Shown: piece by piece, positions 43,301 to 55,030 of the stretch | Numbering within the stretch: position 1 is the first letter of the stretch | How the letters are laid out: every line of letters begins with the position of its first letter | NCBI RefSeq assembly: GCF_036417845.1 | Contig: NC_089990.1 | Coordinates: forward strand, 255,501 to 319,500 | Reading direction: 5' to 3' | DNA: 64,000 bases | Origin: Apteryx mantelli | Taxonomy: Eukaryota > Chordata > Aves > Apterygiformes > Apterygidae | Notes under the pieces: generated by a model | What the model was told of the DNA's origin: nothing | Databases searched by the model: none | The model's input: only the letters and a program-made list of their open reading frames with translations | Translations under genes and position numbers: made by a program

Positions 43301-46300
43301 TCTATTTTCCCTCAAGCCTCAGAAGTGTCTATAACTTAAAAAGCAATCGTTAAAAAAAGGAACTTTTCAAATAGACAGACTGCAAAGGGCATTGCCCCAA
43401 ATGGCCCATCTCTCCTTCTGAGGTTAGATCAGATGCTAAAGACCCTCATGAAACAAATTGGGTGTTTAACATGACATGACATCTTGCATGGAAAACAGCT
43501 TCCTTGTTTGTGAACTGGAATGCAATGAAAAAAAAAAAATACCCCCAAAAGGAGGATAAATGTGTTAGCTTCTTAATTAGAGGCTTAAAAGTCACCAGTG
43601 AATCCATTTAAAAATTCTGCTTCCTTCAGCTACCAAACTGCTTTCACCTGGACCTAACATGTCCCTGGTAAATGGCAACCTAACTGCGATGACTTGTTTT
43701 GCTTTTGGTAGGGCCTGAATGCAAAGTGCTGGAAGGTGTCAGGAGTCGCTATGCCTGACAGACGCCGGTGGGTGCCTCCGTCACCGCGTCGTGACCGTGG
43801 AGTGAGGAGGCCCCAGGCCCTGAGCACGCCACTCTGTGACCTTGGACCAGAAGCCACGGGGACGGGAGCGGGCAGGCCTCGAGGCATGCCCTGCCTGCAG
43901 CCCCTTGCATCGCAGCTGCTGCACAGATGCAGCTTCTCAGGCCAGCCTAAAGGACTCCTGCATATGTGGGGCATCTACTGAAGAGTGGCACCAGGAGCTG
44001 TCTTCCAGAACTTGCTTGAAAAAGGGAGGTGAACACGAAGAAAAGCTTCAAAGATGCTACCATCCCTTGATTAAACACGGATCCTGAGACCATAAGCCAA
44101 GTGACAAAACAGCTTGACACAGCCCCCCTATCATTGCTTCTTTCAGGGAAGAGTGCAGTTTGAGATGCTTCTCTGGCATACAAACCAGTGTCATTTATCA
44201 CTTATTCTAGTGGTGGTACAACTGAGGGAAATGGGAAAGCTCTTACCAATGAGAGGGTAAGCAGGGTCATCTTTTCCCGAGATCACCCAGAGGTGGTGGT
44301 CGTTTGTTCTACCCTGGAAATTGAGGGACAGAGAAGAGAAAAAAATTAGGTCAAGGGGGCCAGGATGAGGGTCTGAGAGGCTGCGCACCAGGCAGGAAGC
44401 AACGGATAGAGATAATGGCTGAGCGGGCCAAGGGGCAGGAAGCGCGTGGCCATCTCCGGGACCGTGGTGCGGCTGGGAGGGACGGGTGCGCCTGTCTGAC
44501 ACGCAGCGGAAGGGGAAAGGTTCAGGAGACGGAGGGATTGGGAGCTGGCAGGATGTAAACCCACGTTAAGGTTTCCTGAATGTCCACCCAGCAGGCTCCG
44601 ATTCAGGAAATCCATTGACACACTGAGCAAAGCACCAGCAGTGGAGTCCTGGTGCTTGCTCAGAAATGTCAGCGTCCTTCACGAAGCGCAATACCATTTT
44701 CCACCTCAACAGGCCAAAGCATTTAGCTGTTGCTGCCAGGTCAGGTTACAAATCTGCCTATTTGGGTTCCTACCATCCCAAGTATTTCCTACATCCCCTT
44801 GCATGACAAAGCACAGCCACACTTGTATGATGTATTGTCCTCGTATGTTCTGTGAGCTGAAGAAAGGTGAGAAAGATTCATCTCCCTCTCAAGGTTGGGG
44901 AGTTATAGAGTATGATCAGCCTCATGTTCATAAAACCATACATGAGCATATGACACAACAGAAGTGATTTTGCAGGGGGTTGGACTAGATGATCTCCAGA
45001 GGTCCCTTCCAACCTCAGCGATTCTGTGATTCTGTGATTTTCTTAATATGTGGTGAGAATGAGGCTTCCCAGGACTATTTCAGCAATACATTGCACAGCC
45101 CTCCTTGGTATTGAACTGCTGGGACACTATCAGAGCCCCCTGTTAAATACTGTAATTGACGGACCACTGGGAAAAGGGAAATGGGAATGGGAAAAGGTTT
45201 GTCTGATAACAGCACTGATTTGCTCAGTCATTTGATGGCTACATTAATAATCCTTTGACTCAAGACTAATGCTGAGCACAAGCTTTGAAGTCTTCTGAAA
45301 TCCAAAGGACTTCATTACACAAGGCCTGAGTTTAATGTAGGCATGTAAGCATGCCTGTGTTTCTGATTTTTTGTATCCACACAACCAGTTTGCTTCATCT
45401 TGTAGTCAAGAGAATATTAATGCCTTAAAGTTTAACTACAGCAAATCTAGACTTCTCCACGTCTGCACTATCCCATAAACCAGACGTTGCCAGCCTCTCA
45501 AGCTAAGACCTGGCAGACTATACAATAGTCACTTACAGGAAGTCCAAGCTGTTCAAGTGTCTTCTTGATCACACTGTCTACAGTTTCCACATTGGACACA
45601 TTGACTGTGGTACTCTAGAAAGGAAAACAAAGAAAATACAGTAAGCTGATAAAAAGGCATGAAGTTTGATTGCAGTTTCTTGTAGCTTGAAAATCAGGGG
45701 AAAATGTCACTAATCTGTCTACTGACTGCCTTTACTAAATGCTGATGGTTAGAAGAGTTGTGCTAATTCAAACTACACTGGAATCATTGTTAAAGGTGAT
45801 GGCTATGCAGTGTGAAAACTGTTCCCAGCTACTTCTATCACGGGCTTATTACAGCATCCAAAGGCTTCACCCAGTGGAAATCACAGGAACTGGGTAGCGT
45901 TCAGATGCTGCATTTGATCACATTGGTAGTTGACTGATAGTAGTGCCACTGTCACTCCAAAGGGTGAGCATGGCACTAATAAATCAAGAGTGCCTGGCGT
46001 CCTTCTCTGGGAGAAGAGTCACCAGGAGGTGAAGGTGACCGACTAAGCTTGGCATGAAGCCTAGAAATGTACGCTAGTTATATGAAGAGACAAGAACACA
46101 TTCCAGTATATGAATTCAGGAGAACACTCCAGTGACTCTTTCACGATTAATATCCTCAACTTACTGCATTGAAAATAGGAATTACTGGGCACTTAACCAC
46201 AAACCATCACCAATTATGAAGTAAAGCAGAAGGAAAAGAGGGAGGAAGCCAAATGCAAAGAATAATCTTAAGAATTAACTGTTCTTTGGTAAGGGTCTGA

Positions 46301-49300
46301 CTACCTCCCGATTTCCTAAACAAAACTCTCTGAGTGAGCTTCCAGCAGGAAGTATGCAGCTGCACACTCTCTAAAACCTTTGCAGGCGGGAGTTGTGTTT
46401 TAAACGGGGATATCAGCAGCAGCATCACAGCCCTGTCTGCCTTCCCCCACCTCACAGATCTCCATGTAGTATTGGCCTGATGGGCAAGTTCTTAGTTTTA
46501 CTTACAGAAGAACAGTTATCGGCATCCTGCACAAAGATCTGAAGGGCTAGAGTCTTCAGGTATTCATTCCGTTTTGTCTCACTGATATGCCTGAATGTCA
46601 AAGGAAAGGGGAGGAATATAATTTCCCAGCAGAACCCAAGAACAACCCTAAGATTTGGATCCAAGAGGTCCGAGTGACCTGCTCCTTGGCAGTATAATAA
46701 TAAAGACTAATTATGCCAGTAATAACATGCATAGTTCATAGTGTGGTCATATGCTCTTACTGGCTTATTTATCTTTCTTTGAGGCCCCAGAAAAGAAAAA
46801 CCCCACATGGCAATACTTTAATGCAGAGGTGCCTAGTGTAATAGCTTCCAGCATCCTTATGGTAATGTTCTCCACAAATTCGGAGACAACTTCTTCCCCT
46901 CTTTGTACCTACACAAACACTTCTGCCTGGATGTTACTGGAAACAACACTTAAAATCATAGTATTAGAAAAAACTGGAGCCTCTAAATGCCATGAAATAT
47001 GATCAAACCAAAAACCATCTAAAGAATCAATATATTTGTGACATTTCGATAGCAATTAGCAAAGCCAACATCTAGCTCCAAAGGAAAAAAACGTGCTCCA
47101 AAAATGTTATCTTCTGGTGGATTTAATCTTTTCTGGACTGTCAAAACCAATTTTTCTTTCACCAAGGGATTCTACATTCAGGTTTCAAAAGGGGATTTTT
47201 TTTCAAATGGCAGCTAGGCACTTAATGTTCTGAAAATCAGAGGTGATTTGATATCTAGCATTTACATTTCTTCTGAGGACTGTAGAAGAGCCACCCAGAA
47301 GGAGGATGAAAGGAGTGTCACTTACCATAGTAATGTGGAGAGCCACCGTTCCTTCACGTCAGCTGAGCTGAAGATAAAAAGAGAGGCAGATCATCAAGTA
47401 AGTGCTGAGTGGTTAATAGTCTTTGGAAACTCTACCCAGTTTCACTTATATATAGCTGCAAGTCAAAGTTCCTTCCTGCAAAGCCCAGGAACAAAAGCAC
47501 AGTCTTTTCCTGGTTCTGTTCTATTTTAATGAATAACAACAATAATAATATTAAAAAATCCCAGCAACAAACTGGATTACATTTCCTGCCCAGGCTGACA
47601 AGTGTTCAGATAAGAAATGAATATCTTTCTATGATGCTGGAGTTAACTCATCTTGCGGGCCTTTAATATTTTTGCAACGACCTTTAATTATTATTTTTTT
47701 CTACTGCTATTTCCTTTCCAACATCTGCAGTTCCTAGAAGCTTCTGCTGCCAACACAGGTTACTCAGGTCTCAGTGACGTGAAGAAAAGGGGACTGCTGT
47801 TGAGTTTGGATTAAAACATGTCTGCTTACATGTTAGAGCATGAGTCCTAAGGCCAGGATCAATCACACAGGAGGGACCAGCCTGGCTTTTGAACATGATG
47901 AGACAGTGCGTGTGAAATGAGAGTGTGGTTCCCGTTTCTTTTTCCACGGAGGCAGCTGCCCCACGGAAGCAGCAGGAGCTCCCAGACTGGCCGCACTGTC
48001 CAGCCGTACCAGCCATACCCTGGGGACAGAAGGACCCTTGAAGACTGATGGCCTCTCTGCCTCGCAAAGCAGAGGATGGAGCAGAGACGCCTGACCTAAC
48101 AGAGACCTGAGCCTCCTGTGGATACACCAGCTTTATATTCAATCTAGCCATGCTACACAGAGTTCAAGCTAATTAAAAACTTACCTGCTTTTTGGTGAGC
48201 CCTCTTAGCTCAGGCACAACACTAGGTTAGTCTTTTAGATGTCATCTGGACATGATCTGGCTATTATCTAGCCTGTTCCATGCCCCCCCGCCTTCCTATC
48301 TTGGGGGTTAGCAAAGACTAAGCAAGCTCTGGACTGTGCTGCTTGTGCAGATCCATCCTGAAGAACCTCTCCATCTTTACAAGCTGTTGCTGCGGGCTTG
48401 GGACAGCCTGTCGGACAACTGCAGGAAGGTGGTTTGCCCAGGAGCTGCCCATGTCATACTAGTGGTGGATAAAGGATTTAATCCTGGCACAAGGCCATCT
48501 GGCATTTTTCATGGGCGTAACTAACCTGTTCTTCATAATGAAAAATTCTCAAACTAGGGCTAATCTTGTACAGAAGTGGCTGCTGGCAGTTGCTGAAACA
48601 ACATACTTGTAGGTTACACAACGGCACAGCTGGCTTGCTATAGCAGATTTGGATGTGCTGTTCCAGGACGTTCTGCTGCAGGGTTAGCCCTCACTAGAAC
48701 AACACTTGCAAGGCTCAGACCTCTAGTTTAAAAGGCTCTCAGGGACCAGCATGCAGATATAATTTTAAGATGACTGTCTCCCAAGATCTAAGTTTTTCCC
48801 GCACTGCTAAATGTTAGCAGAAGTCCTATACTCAACAGGGCCATACACCCTCAGTCATCACTTGGCTTGATGCATGGAGGACTTGGGCAGCTGCCAGGCT
48901 GCAAACAGAGGACTGGTGTCTGATGTGATACCTGAAGGTGACAACATAGTTGGTGGTAGGCCAGCCGATGACAAATGAATTCTCAGGACTCATCTTTTTC
49001 TCTGTTACTTCGCAGAGACAGGTGCTGGTCCATATTTCACTCAGATGCACCTGCTTTTTCAGCTTCAAGCTGGAGGAGGATCTGAAATTCAAATCAAGGA
49101 TTTCTTAGGCCAGATCCTAACATCTAGACCTCCACAGTCTGGTCACACCATCTTCTAATCACGCAGATGTAGCGACAGCAACAGCCCCCAAAAGGTAAAT
49201 GTCTGGGCATGTGCAGGCACTACCAGAAGGTTTTGCAAGTTGATTTTGGGGTTGGCGGCTGCAGTGGGACAGCTGTGGCTTACAGCAGTGTGATTCACTA

Positions 49301-52300
49301 GAGCCACAGGCAGGCAGATGGTGATTCAGGCTAATTACTGGCTATGCTGTCTTTCTAATAACTGAAGTCACCCAAGCTGTTCACTTATGTGTTATATGAA
49401 ACCCTGGCAGAAGTGGTCAGACCAGGAATCAGTTTTCTGCACTCGCTGTCTCCTGTCCTCATGCTATTTCTTCAAGAAGCCACATAAGAAAAAGGGAAAA
49501 ATACTTAGATAACCTTTTCCTTCAGGAAAACGTTGTGAAACATTAATACCAAGAGGAATTTCTGGAGGTGAAAGGGAGGGGATGCCACATTTTAGAGCCA
49601 AGTTTGAAAAGAAGGGTTGTTCTGGTGCCTGCTCCACAAATAGCGCAGAGTCGAGCCGCAACCGGAGGTACTGGGAGAATGAGCGAGTGTGAATTCCTCT
49701 TACTTGGACTTGGCGATGATCAGCGCATCACTGAACAAGATAAAGTGTCTCTCCTGGGTCTGCAGGCCCATGGTTAGCTGTACTCGCTCGTCCAGGATGA
49801 AAGTAGAGCCCGGGCTGCTGCACACCCCACTCGGCAGCCCATTGTCCGAATGGGGGGAGGAGAGGGTAGTTTCCCTGCAGGAGGAAGAAAAATCATAAGA
49901 TTTTGTCAGTAAGTCTTTCCCATAAGGGTTCATGACTAACACTGGACACAAGTGACTTTGTTTTGGAACAGCTTGATAGCCTAGTGCTTCTCCCAGCACT
50001 GCCCCTGTTGCTCTCAACTGTGAACTGCATTTGCCTGCCTCTGCCCAATTAATTTCATCAGCCACAAGCCAATGTGAATACCTACACCAAATCTGGAGGG
50101 GTTAAGCTGCTCAAATGTTCATTTTTGAGTCATTTCCCACTCAAGCAAAACACTTACCCCCTGCTTGGGCGTATGAGTTGTGACTCAAAAAGAAGATGGA
50201 AAATGACTGGCAATCCCTGGCTTGTGGCACCATTCAACATAGAGCGGTGAGGGAATGCATGGCTTTTTCATTTCTACCCATGTTGTCTGTCTGTATTGAA
50301 CTGCTTGTCAATGCAAGGGCTGCAGCGCAAAGAAAATGAACTGCATGTACTCGTCTAATTCCAGCCATCTGATTCTGATTTGCCTGGCTGAAATCCAGCA
50401 ACTTGTGTTTCTGCTGAGACTGATTTAGGTGCTGGCCATTTCCAAAAAAAAACGATGGCTGCTGCATGTTGATTGAAGTCAACAAGCGGTCATTGGGATT
50501 AAACCAGATCCTCTCTCTGTGCTCTCCCCAGTTGTGACAGCCGCTTGTCTCCCTGCTCTCCTCCCAGGGCGTCCTGCCCTGCCAGCCCCGCTCTGCGCTC
50601 TGGCTTGCACAGCAGCCCTGGCACTACGACAGGTCCACGCTGCCACGTCCTGGGTCCGCCCGTGCTTCGGAGGTGGGATTGCACTGAACAAATAAGCAAT
50701 AGTTCTTTGCCGAGAGACCTTGTTTGTGGGCCTGGTCCCGAATGGATTTGCTAACCTCTGAGAAATGGCTTTGGATTTAAGTAGACAGAAAGTCACAGAG
50801 CTCCTCCTATCCCTACACACACACAAGAACGTGCATCTTGTCTGCAGGCAAGGGCACATGTGGACAGGTATCTGCCTTTCCTCCACCCCTCGGCAATACT
50901 GTTCTAATCTGAACGTAGTCCCAACGCTAATAAACGAAAAAACACATGAGCTTTAAGTGTAGCGTTTTCAGCGTTGCTAGCCTAACTCAGTTTCCACTGG
51001 CCTCAGAAATAAGCAGCTTTGATTTCATGGGACTGAGGTTAAAGCTATTCATTAGAAGCTTTTGAAAATCATCCTCTGGTCACAGAAACACCTGCACTCT
51101 CGCAGGCAGAAATCCGCTCTTCCCACCTCACCCCTAGCAAGTGCTTGCTTGGCTTCTGCAGCCGCTGCCACTACAAATGAGAAAAAAAAAAAATCACCTT
51201 TAAACTTGCTGTTAAAAGCTTCCCATGTGCCGCACTCGAGCAGTGGGAGCCACACCATTGCTCAAGCTCGGCAGTGGATTTCCTAGTGTTGGAGGAGTTA
51301 CACAGCTTTGTAAACACAACAGCAGGAGAGCAAAAAGTTTCACCAACGCTCTGGTGGCCTAAGCAAAGATGGCATCATACCAGCTCCCTTCAGAGCAATC
51401 CATCATGAGAAACGTTTAAAGCTCCCCTCCCTCACAAGGATATTCTCCGGCCAAATAAAGTCAAGAATTTGTTTCTTCCCTTTCCTTTTTTTTTTTTTTA
51501 GTGCAAGCTGGGGGCAGGGAGGAACGGCAAAGAAGCCACATCACTTGGCCAGGAGACAACTGAATGAAAACAAATTCTGCCCTTTGTTTTAAACGATCCT
51601 ATGAGATTGGTTCCTGCATGGATGTTTCAGAAAAGCCGGATGTACCCTGCAGCAATTACCTATGGAGTGACAAAAAAGGGGTGCTCTTTAGGAGGGATGG
51701 TCATGGCCAAAACGTAAGTCAGTCCAATGTTGTCATCTTTTTCTTATAAGGAAAAGAAAAAAAAAAAAAAACAAGCTAAGCAAATCCCTCAGGAAATGTT
51801 ATTTATAAGACCGTTATCAGATCAAGGCAAACAGGAGCATGGGATGCCCTCATCCATGTCTAATAGTTACACGATGCTGCAGGAGGAAAAAGGGATGGAA
51901 CCGAAGGGGATTTGACCCCCACCGAAGGACCAAGGAGCTTGGCTCATGGCTAGCACTTGATATTTCAGCAGAAGATTTGCAGGTCTGGTGTGTCTGTACT
52001 TGACTCTGTCTGTCAACACTCCTGGTGCTTTATATCTGAAGGAACGAAAGTCAACAGAGCACTGGATGGCTCCAGGGTTGCGGGCAAAAGAGGGAGCTTT
52101 TCCCATCAAGTTCACCACTTAAGCCGTCCGCACAAGCTGGTAGTGAGGGAAAGCTGCTGTCACTTGACAGGGGACATCAGTCTCCCGGAGCAGGGCCAAG
52201 TCCTAGCGGGTGTCCCATCAAATCACCAGAACTGATGCTGTGCTACACGGTGCTAATAGAGAGCTGACAGACTCCTTAGCGTCCCCCCAAAAGCTGTTCC

Positions 52301-54603
52301 CAGCCTCCACACACTCCCAGAGGAATCTGTGTCCGGAAACGGCCGAATCTCAAAACCAGCCCTTCCCACTGGTGATCCCAGCAGACAGAGCAGGGAACGG
52401 ACAGATCTCCCGTGGTGAGTCCCCGCACGGACACGCTGGGGTGGAACAGCAGAACGCTCATCAGGGATGGAGGCAGCCGCAGTGCCGATACGAGAGGCAG
52501 CGAGTGCCACATCATGCCTGTGTCCTGCTGCACCTTCCCAACACACCTTGGCGGTCCTGCACCTGCTCTGAAGGCAGGTATTTTTGCTCCAGGGCTGTCG
52601 TTCTGTCAACAAGACCTGTGGTCAAGGCAGTATTATTGCCTGGCCTTCCTCTCCCTGGAACAGCTCCTTCCAGATCTTTCATGGTTGGGGGTAATTTACA
52701 GCCTCTTTCTCTTTAATTTAAATTAAATCTCAGCCCCTTATTGCAGTCAGAGCCCAGGGGATGGGTCTGACTCTGCTCTCACCCAAACCAACCGACGCTG
52801 GCAGAGCACAGGCAGGCCCACACAGGGCTTCTCTTCACCAAGGTCCTCTATTTTCACACTTCCCAATTCTGCTTCTCACCCGCAGCCACACACTCCTGGC
52901 ACTGATGGCCCAGGACAGAGGACCCCTTCACATAATGCTCTGCACTGGGCCACTTCTGTCTCCAAAGTTTGTTTCTGTCTCTCCTTCCTCTGACATCAGT
53001 TGTTTCATTTCTTAGGGCACCTCTGTTTCTGTTTCTCATACCATTGCCCATTGCTGGTGAGATGGTAGACTAAACAGCAATGAATCCATCAGCTAAACAT
53101 TCATTGACTGTCCAGCCAGAACAACACAGGGAAGCTTGTCTCCTTTGCAGTCTAGCAAGAGGAGCTGCAATAGTGCTGCTTCTGCTGTTTGCAGGCATAG
53201 GGGATATATATATATATATTTAAGGGAAAATCTCTTATTCTTTTTAGGGGGCATGGCTTCCCAAACAACAAACCAGCATGCATTTGTGTAGATGATGATG
53301 AGTGACCTGGTCATTGCATCTCAGGAGAAGAGTGCCCTGGATTTTGGGTCTGTGAGCTGTGGCTCATCGCTCCTGCCTGGTGGGAGCACACCGGCTTCCC
53401 TACAGCCACGATGCCCTGCCCAGGCGAAAGGGAGACAGTGTGGGCTTCCAGCTGAGTGTGAATTTGGGGAAAAACTCCCAGCTGACAATTCAGGAGACTA
53501 GGTCCTCTTCTTACCTAGAGACCAAGCATGACAGTGCAGACAGAGCCACACTGGCCCTGCAAGCTCTGAACACGCCTCTGCTTGAAAATTTTGCTAAGTC
53601 AATGGGCTGATGGGGATGAGGGCACACGACAGAAAAGCCAGGAGAGCAGTCAGGAACACTGGAAGATCTGTTACTCATTTACACTTGGACTGTACAGAGC
53701 ATTTCATACCCTGATGGCAGGGAATGGCTCTGCACTGCAAGGGATGGAGGAAGGGCCCTTCGTCAGCCAGTCCCTGTGCCGCTCTCGGGGCCGCACGGGT
53801 GATGCCTGTGCTGCAGGCATGCACATGCAGCAGTGCAAACACCCCACTTAGGTAAGAAAGAGAAGTGTCAGAGCTAATTTATCCCAGCTACAACAATAGA
53901 GAAACACACCGTAGAAACCTGCACACTTTGCAGTCCCTGATTTTACCTGGGTGCCTCTGCGCTGTGCAGTACTGGGCAGGTAGATGTATAGCTGGATGTG
54001 ATGAGCATCAAACACCTAGACCTAATCTTGTCTGCTTTGAAATTAATCAGCTAACCTTGCAGACGTCTCCACCCTGTTCTCCTTGAAGGCCACTCATTCT
54101 GTGGGGAACAGCGTGTCTTGTCACTGGCAGTCGACTCTTGGCCTCTCGAACCGGGCTGCTACGGGTAACCAAATACTGTCGTGTGTGCAGCCAGTGGCAC
54201 ACAGAGTTCACCTTCGCTATGGCTATTTTTCCATAAGGGTCAGATTCTTATCTCTGCTATAAAGCTACAAACCCAGAGTAACTCCACTAAGCTCACTGGA
54301 GTTATTCTGGTTTACATCTCTGTAATGGAGATTGTTGTCTGGCACTATACATTCTCTGTACTACATTCTTAAAGCATGTTCCAGCAAATCAGAAAATCTT
54401 CCATATCTGTCCACACAAAAATTACCCTTGATATTGTGAACTGAATTAGAAAAGCAGTTTGGGTTTGGTCTGTATAAGCAGAAAGGTAAAAATAAGGGGT
54501 CAAAAAGACATTTCCTCTACCTGGGATGGTATTTTGACTTGCTGAGAGCTTTAGTAATGGCAGAAGGGGTAGATCGTCTTCTTTGGACTATGGGCTTCAT
54601 TTT
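35601..54603 (-). CDS. ARHGAP20-like: Rho GTPase-activating protein 20-like (PH-RA-RhoGAP), fourteen coding exons
   Basis: The family (RA-RhoGAP) binds Rap1 through its RA domain and stimulates GTP hydrolysis on RhoA. Exons in transcription order on the - strand are 54603-54521, 49874-49704, 49081-48932, 47367-47326, 46590-46506, 45614-45537, 44313-44247, 42521-42333, 41876-41701, 41217-41056, 39860-39751, 38890-38701, 38057-37940 and 37330-35601. All phases join, giving 1115 residues from the Met at 54600 (human ARHGAP20 has 1191). Domains: PH about 28-148, RA about 175-235, RhoGAP about 330-520, then a Ser-rich tail. The arginine finger GIFRRSAN is intact (Arg364). Human-like signatures include MKP-RRRS-P at the N-terminus, LWV-SGK-YPLIGHE in RA, NQMNAFNLALCIAPNMLW in GAP and LDSAFS in the tail. 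Outside the GAP core it is too diverged for an orthologue, so it is probably a paralogue. One or more upstream exons are likely: human has residues before this Met, and the first exon begins with an acceptor. Confidence 0.94.
37409..37440. repeat. Possible ancient MIR/L3-like fragment
   Basis: The text 'tattatcaactccattttgc' followed by an 'agatgggaaaac' block resembles the MIR/L3 motif TATTATCCCCATTTTACAGATG. It is short and degenerate. Confidence 0.3.
37940..41876 (-). CDS. ARHGAP20-like: ARHGAP20-like RhoGAP domain exons
   Basis: Five exons (41876-41701, 41217-41056, 39860-39751, 38890-38701, 38057-37940) encode residues 289-539. The domain opens at RKLFGLSLSSVCPDG and the next exon carries the catalytic arginine finger in RGIFRRSAN. 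It continues through DFLRNIPDSVLSSD and LPEANLILLRHLFGVLHHI, and ends with VAMLVQFLIENSAEIFG. All the core helices expected of RhoGAP are present without a frame break, so GAP activity is likely. Phases are 0 at both ends of the 162-base finger exon. Confidence 0.95.
42333..45614 (-). CDS. ARHGAP20-like: ARHGAP20-like RA (Ras-association) domain exons
   Basis: Exons 45614-45537, 44313-44247 and 42521-42333 encode residues 177-287. They begin STTVNVSNVETVDSVIKKTL, typical of a ubiquitin-like RA fold, continue LWVISGKDDPAYPLIGHEHP, and end CQFVLKPRL before the GAP domain. In ARHGAP20 this domain binds GTP-Rap1 and relieves autoinhibition. The similarity to human ARHGAP20 is clear but only moderate here. 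Confidence 0.88.
43125..43139. repeat. (ATC)5 microsatellite
   Basis: Five ATC units within an ARHGAP20-like intron. Confidence 0.8.
44972..45036 (+). mobile_element. CR1 3' end fragment
   Basis: This severely 5'-truncated CR1 begins at 'gcagggggttggactag' and ends with two ATTCTGTG octamers at 45021-45036. It lies in an intron of the ARHGAP20-like gene in the opposite orientation to transcription. It is nearly identical to the tail of the copy at 19.7 kb. Confidence 0.9.
46506..49874 (-). CDS. ARHGAP20-like: ARHGAP20-like PH domain exons
   Basis: Exons 49874-49704, 49081-48932, 47367-47326 and 46590-46506 encode residues 28-176. STFILDERVQLTMGLQTQER, then HFILFSDALIIAKSK, forms the first strands. 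LKLKKQVHLSEIW and NSFVIGWPTTNYVVTFSS follow, and KERWLSTLLW is the closing PH helix with its conserved Trp. The 28 residues after it (HISETKRNEYL onward) link to the RA domain. The 42-base exon 47367-47326 is a true microexon-sized piece; its phase fits on both sides. Confidence 0.92.
53204..53219. repeat. (AT)n microsatellite
   Basis: Eight AT units inside an ARHGAP20-like intron. Confidence 0.8.
54269..54313. repeat. Short inverted repeat, probable old amniote interspersed element
   Basis: The arm AAACCCAGAGTAACTCCACT is followed 6 bases later by its approximate reverse complement ACTGGAGTTATTCTGGTTT. Elements with this AACTCCA/TGGAGTT palindrome are, from memory, common in reptile and bird genomes, but I cannot name the family with confidence. 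Confidence 0.45.
54521..54603 (-). CDS. ARHGAP20-like: ARHGAP20-like first recognised coding exon
   Basis: The exon encodes KMKPIVQRRRSTPSAITKAL and a short basic tail, ending in a split Arg codon that fits the PH exon. It matches the human ARHGAP20 stretch KKMKT-RRRSAPS. It is preceded by a good acceptor (ttctcttacag), so it is internal. The ATG at 54600 could start translation only if the upstream exons are noncoding or in an alternative transcript. Confidence 0.88.
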
Positions 54604-54834
54604 CTGTAAGAGAAAAATACATTCCCGTTAGCATGGCCACCTGGGAAGCAGCCCTGCTTATTGCACTCTACAAGTTTTCTTTTTATCTGTTAACACACAC
54701 TGAACCTCACCACTGAAGGCCACAATCTGTGCTCTCAGAGACACTTCCTTCCTTTCCTTACTATTAAAACACCTGTCAACTCTCACATTTATGTGGGACA
54801 TTCAAGATCTTCCTAACTGGAAATGCTTCCCATT

Positions 54835-55030
54835 TTCACAGCCAAAGTTCAAAGTAATGGCATGAAATTGAGCAGAGAAAAAACTCAGGCTGAAGGTCAG
54901 GAAAAATTTCCTAACGCTCATGTCTTGTAGACAGTGGAATAGTCTGCTAAGGAAAGGTATGGAAATGCCATTTAAAACTGGACTCGACAAAGTTATGGGC
55001 AGCATACAATACTGCAGGAGCAATATTTTA
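54835..55030 (+). mobile_element. Degenerate CR1-like fragment
   Basis: The order of blocks matches the CR1 3' region of vertebrates: 'caggaaaaatttcctaacgc', then 'gacagtggaatagtctgct', then 'aaaactggactcgacaaag'. No octamer tail remains and divergence is high, so it is an old insertion. Confidence 0.6.

Larger units (their letters stand above)
49875..54520 (-). other. ARHGAP20-like: ARHGAP20-like intron between first seen exon and PH exon
   Basis: A 4.6-kb intron with no additional exon recognised. It contains A/T tracts near 51.18, 51.49 and 51.75 kb, a short (AT)n run at 53204-53219, and the old inverted repeat at 54269-54313. Confidence 0.7.
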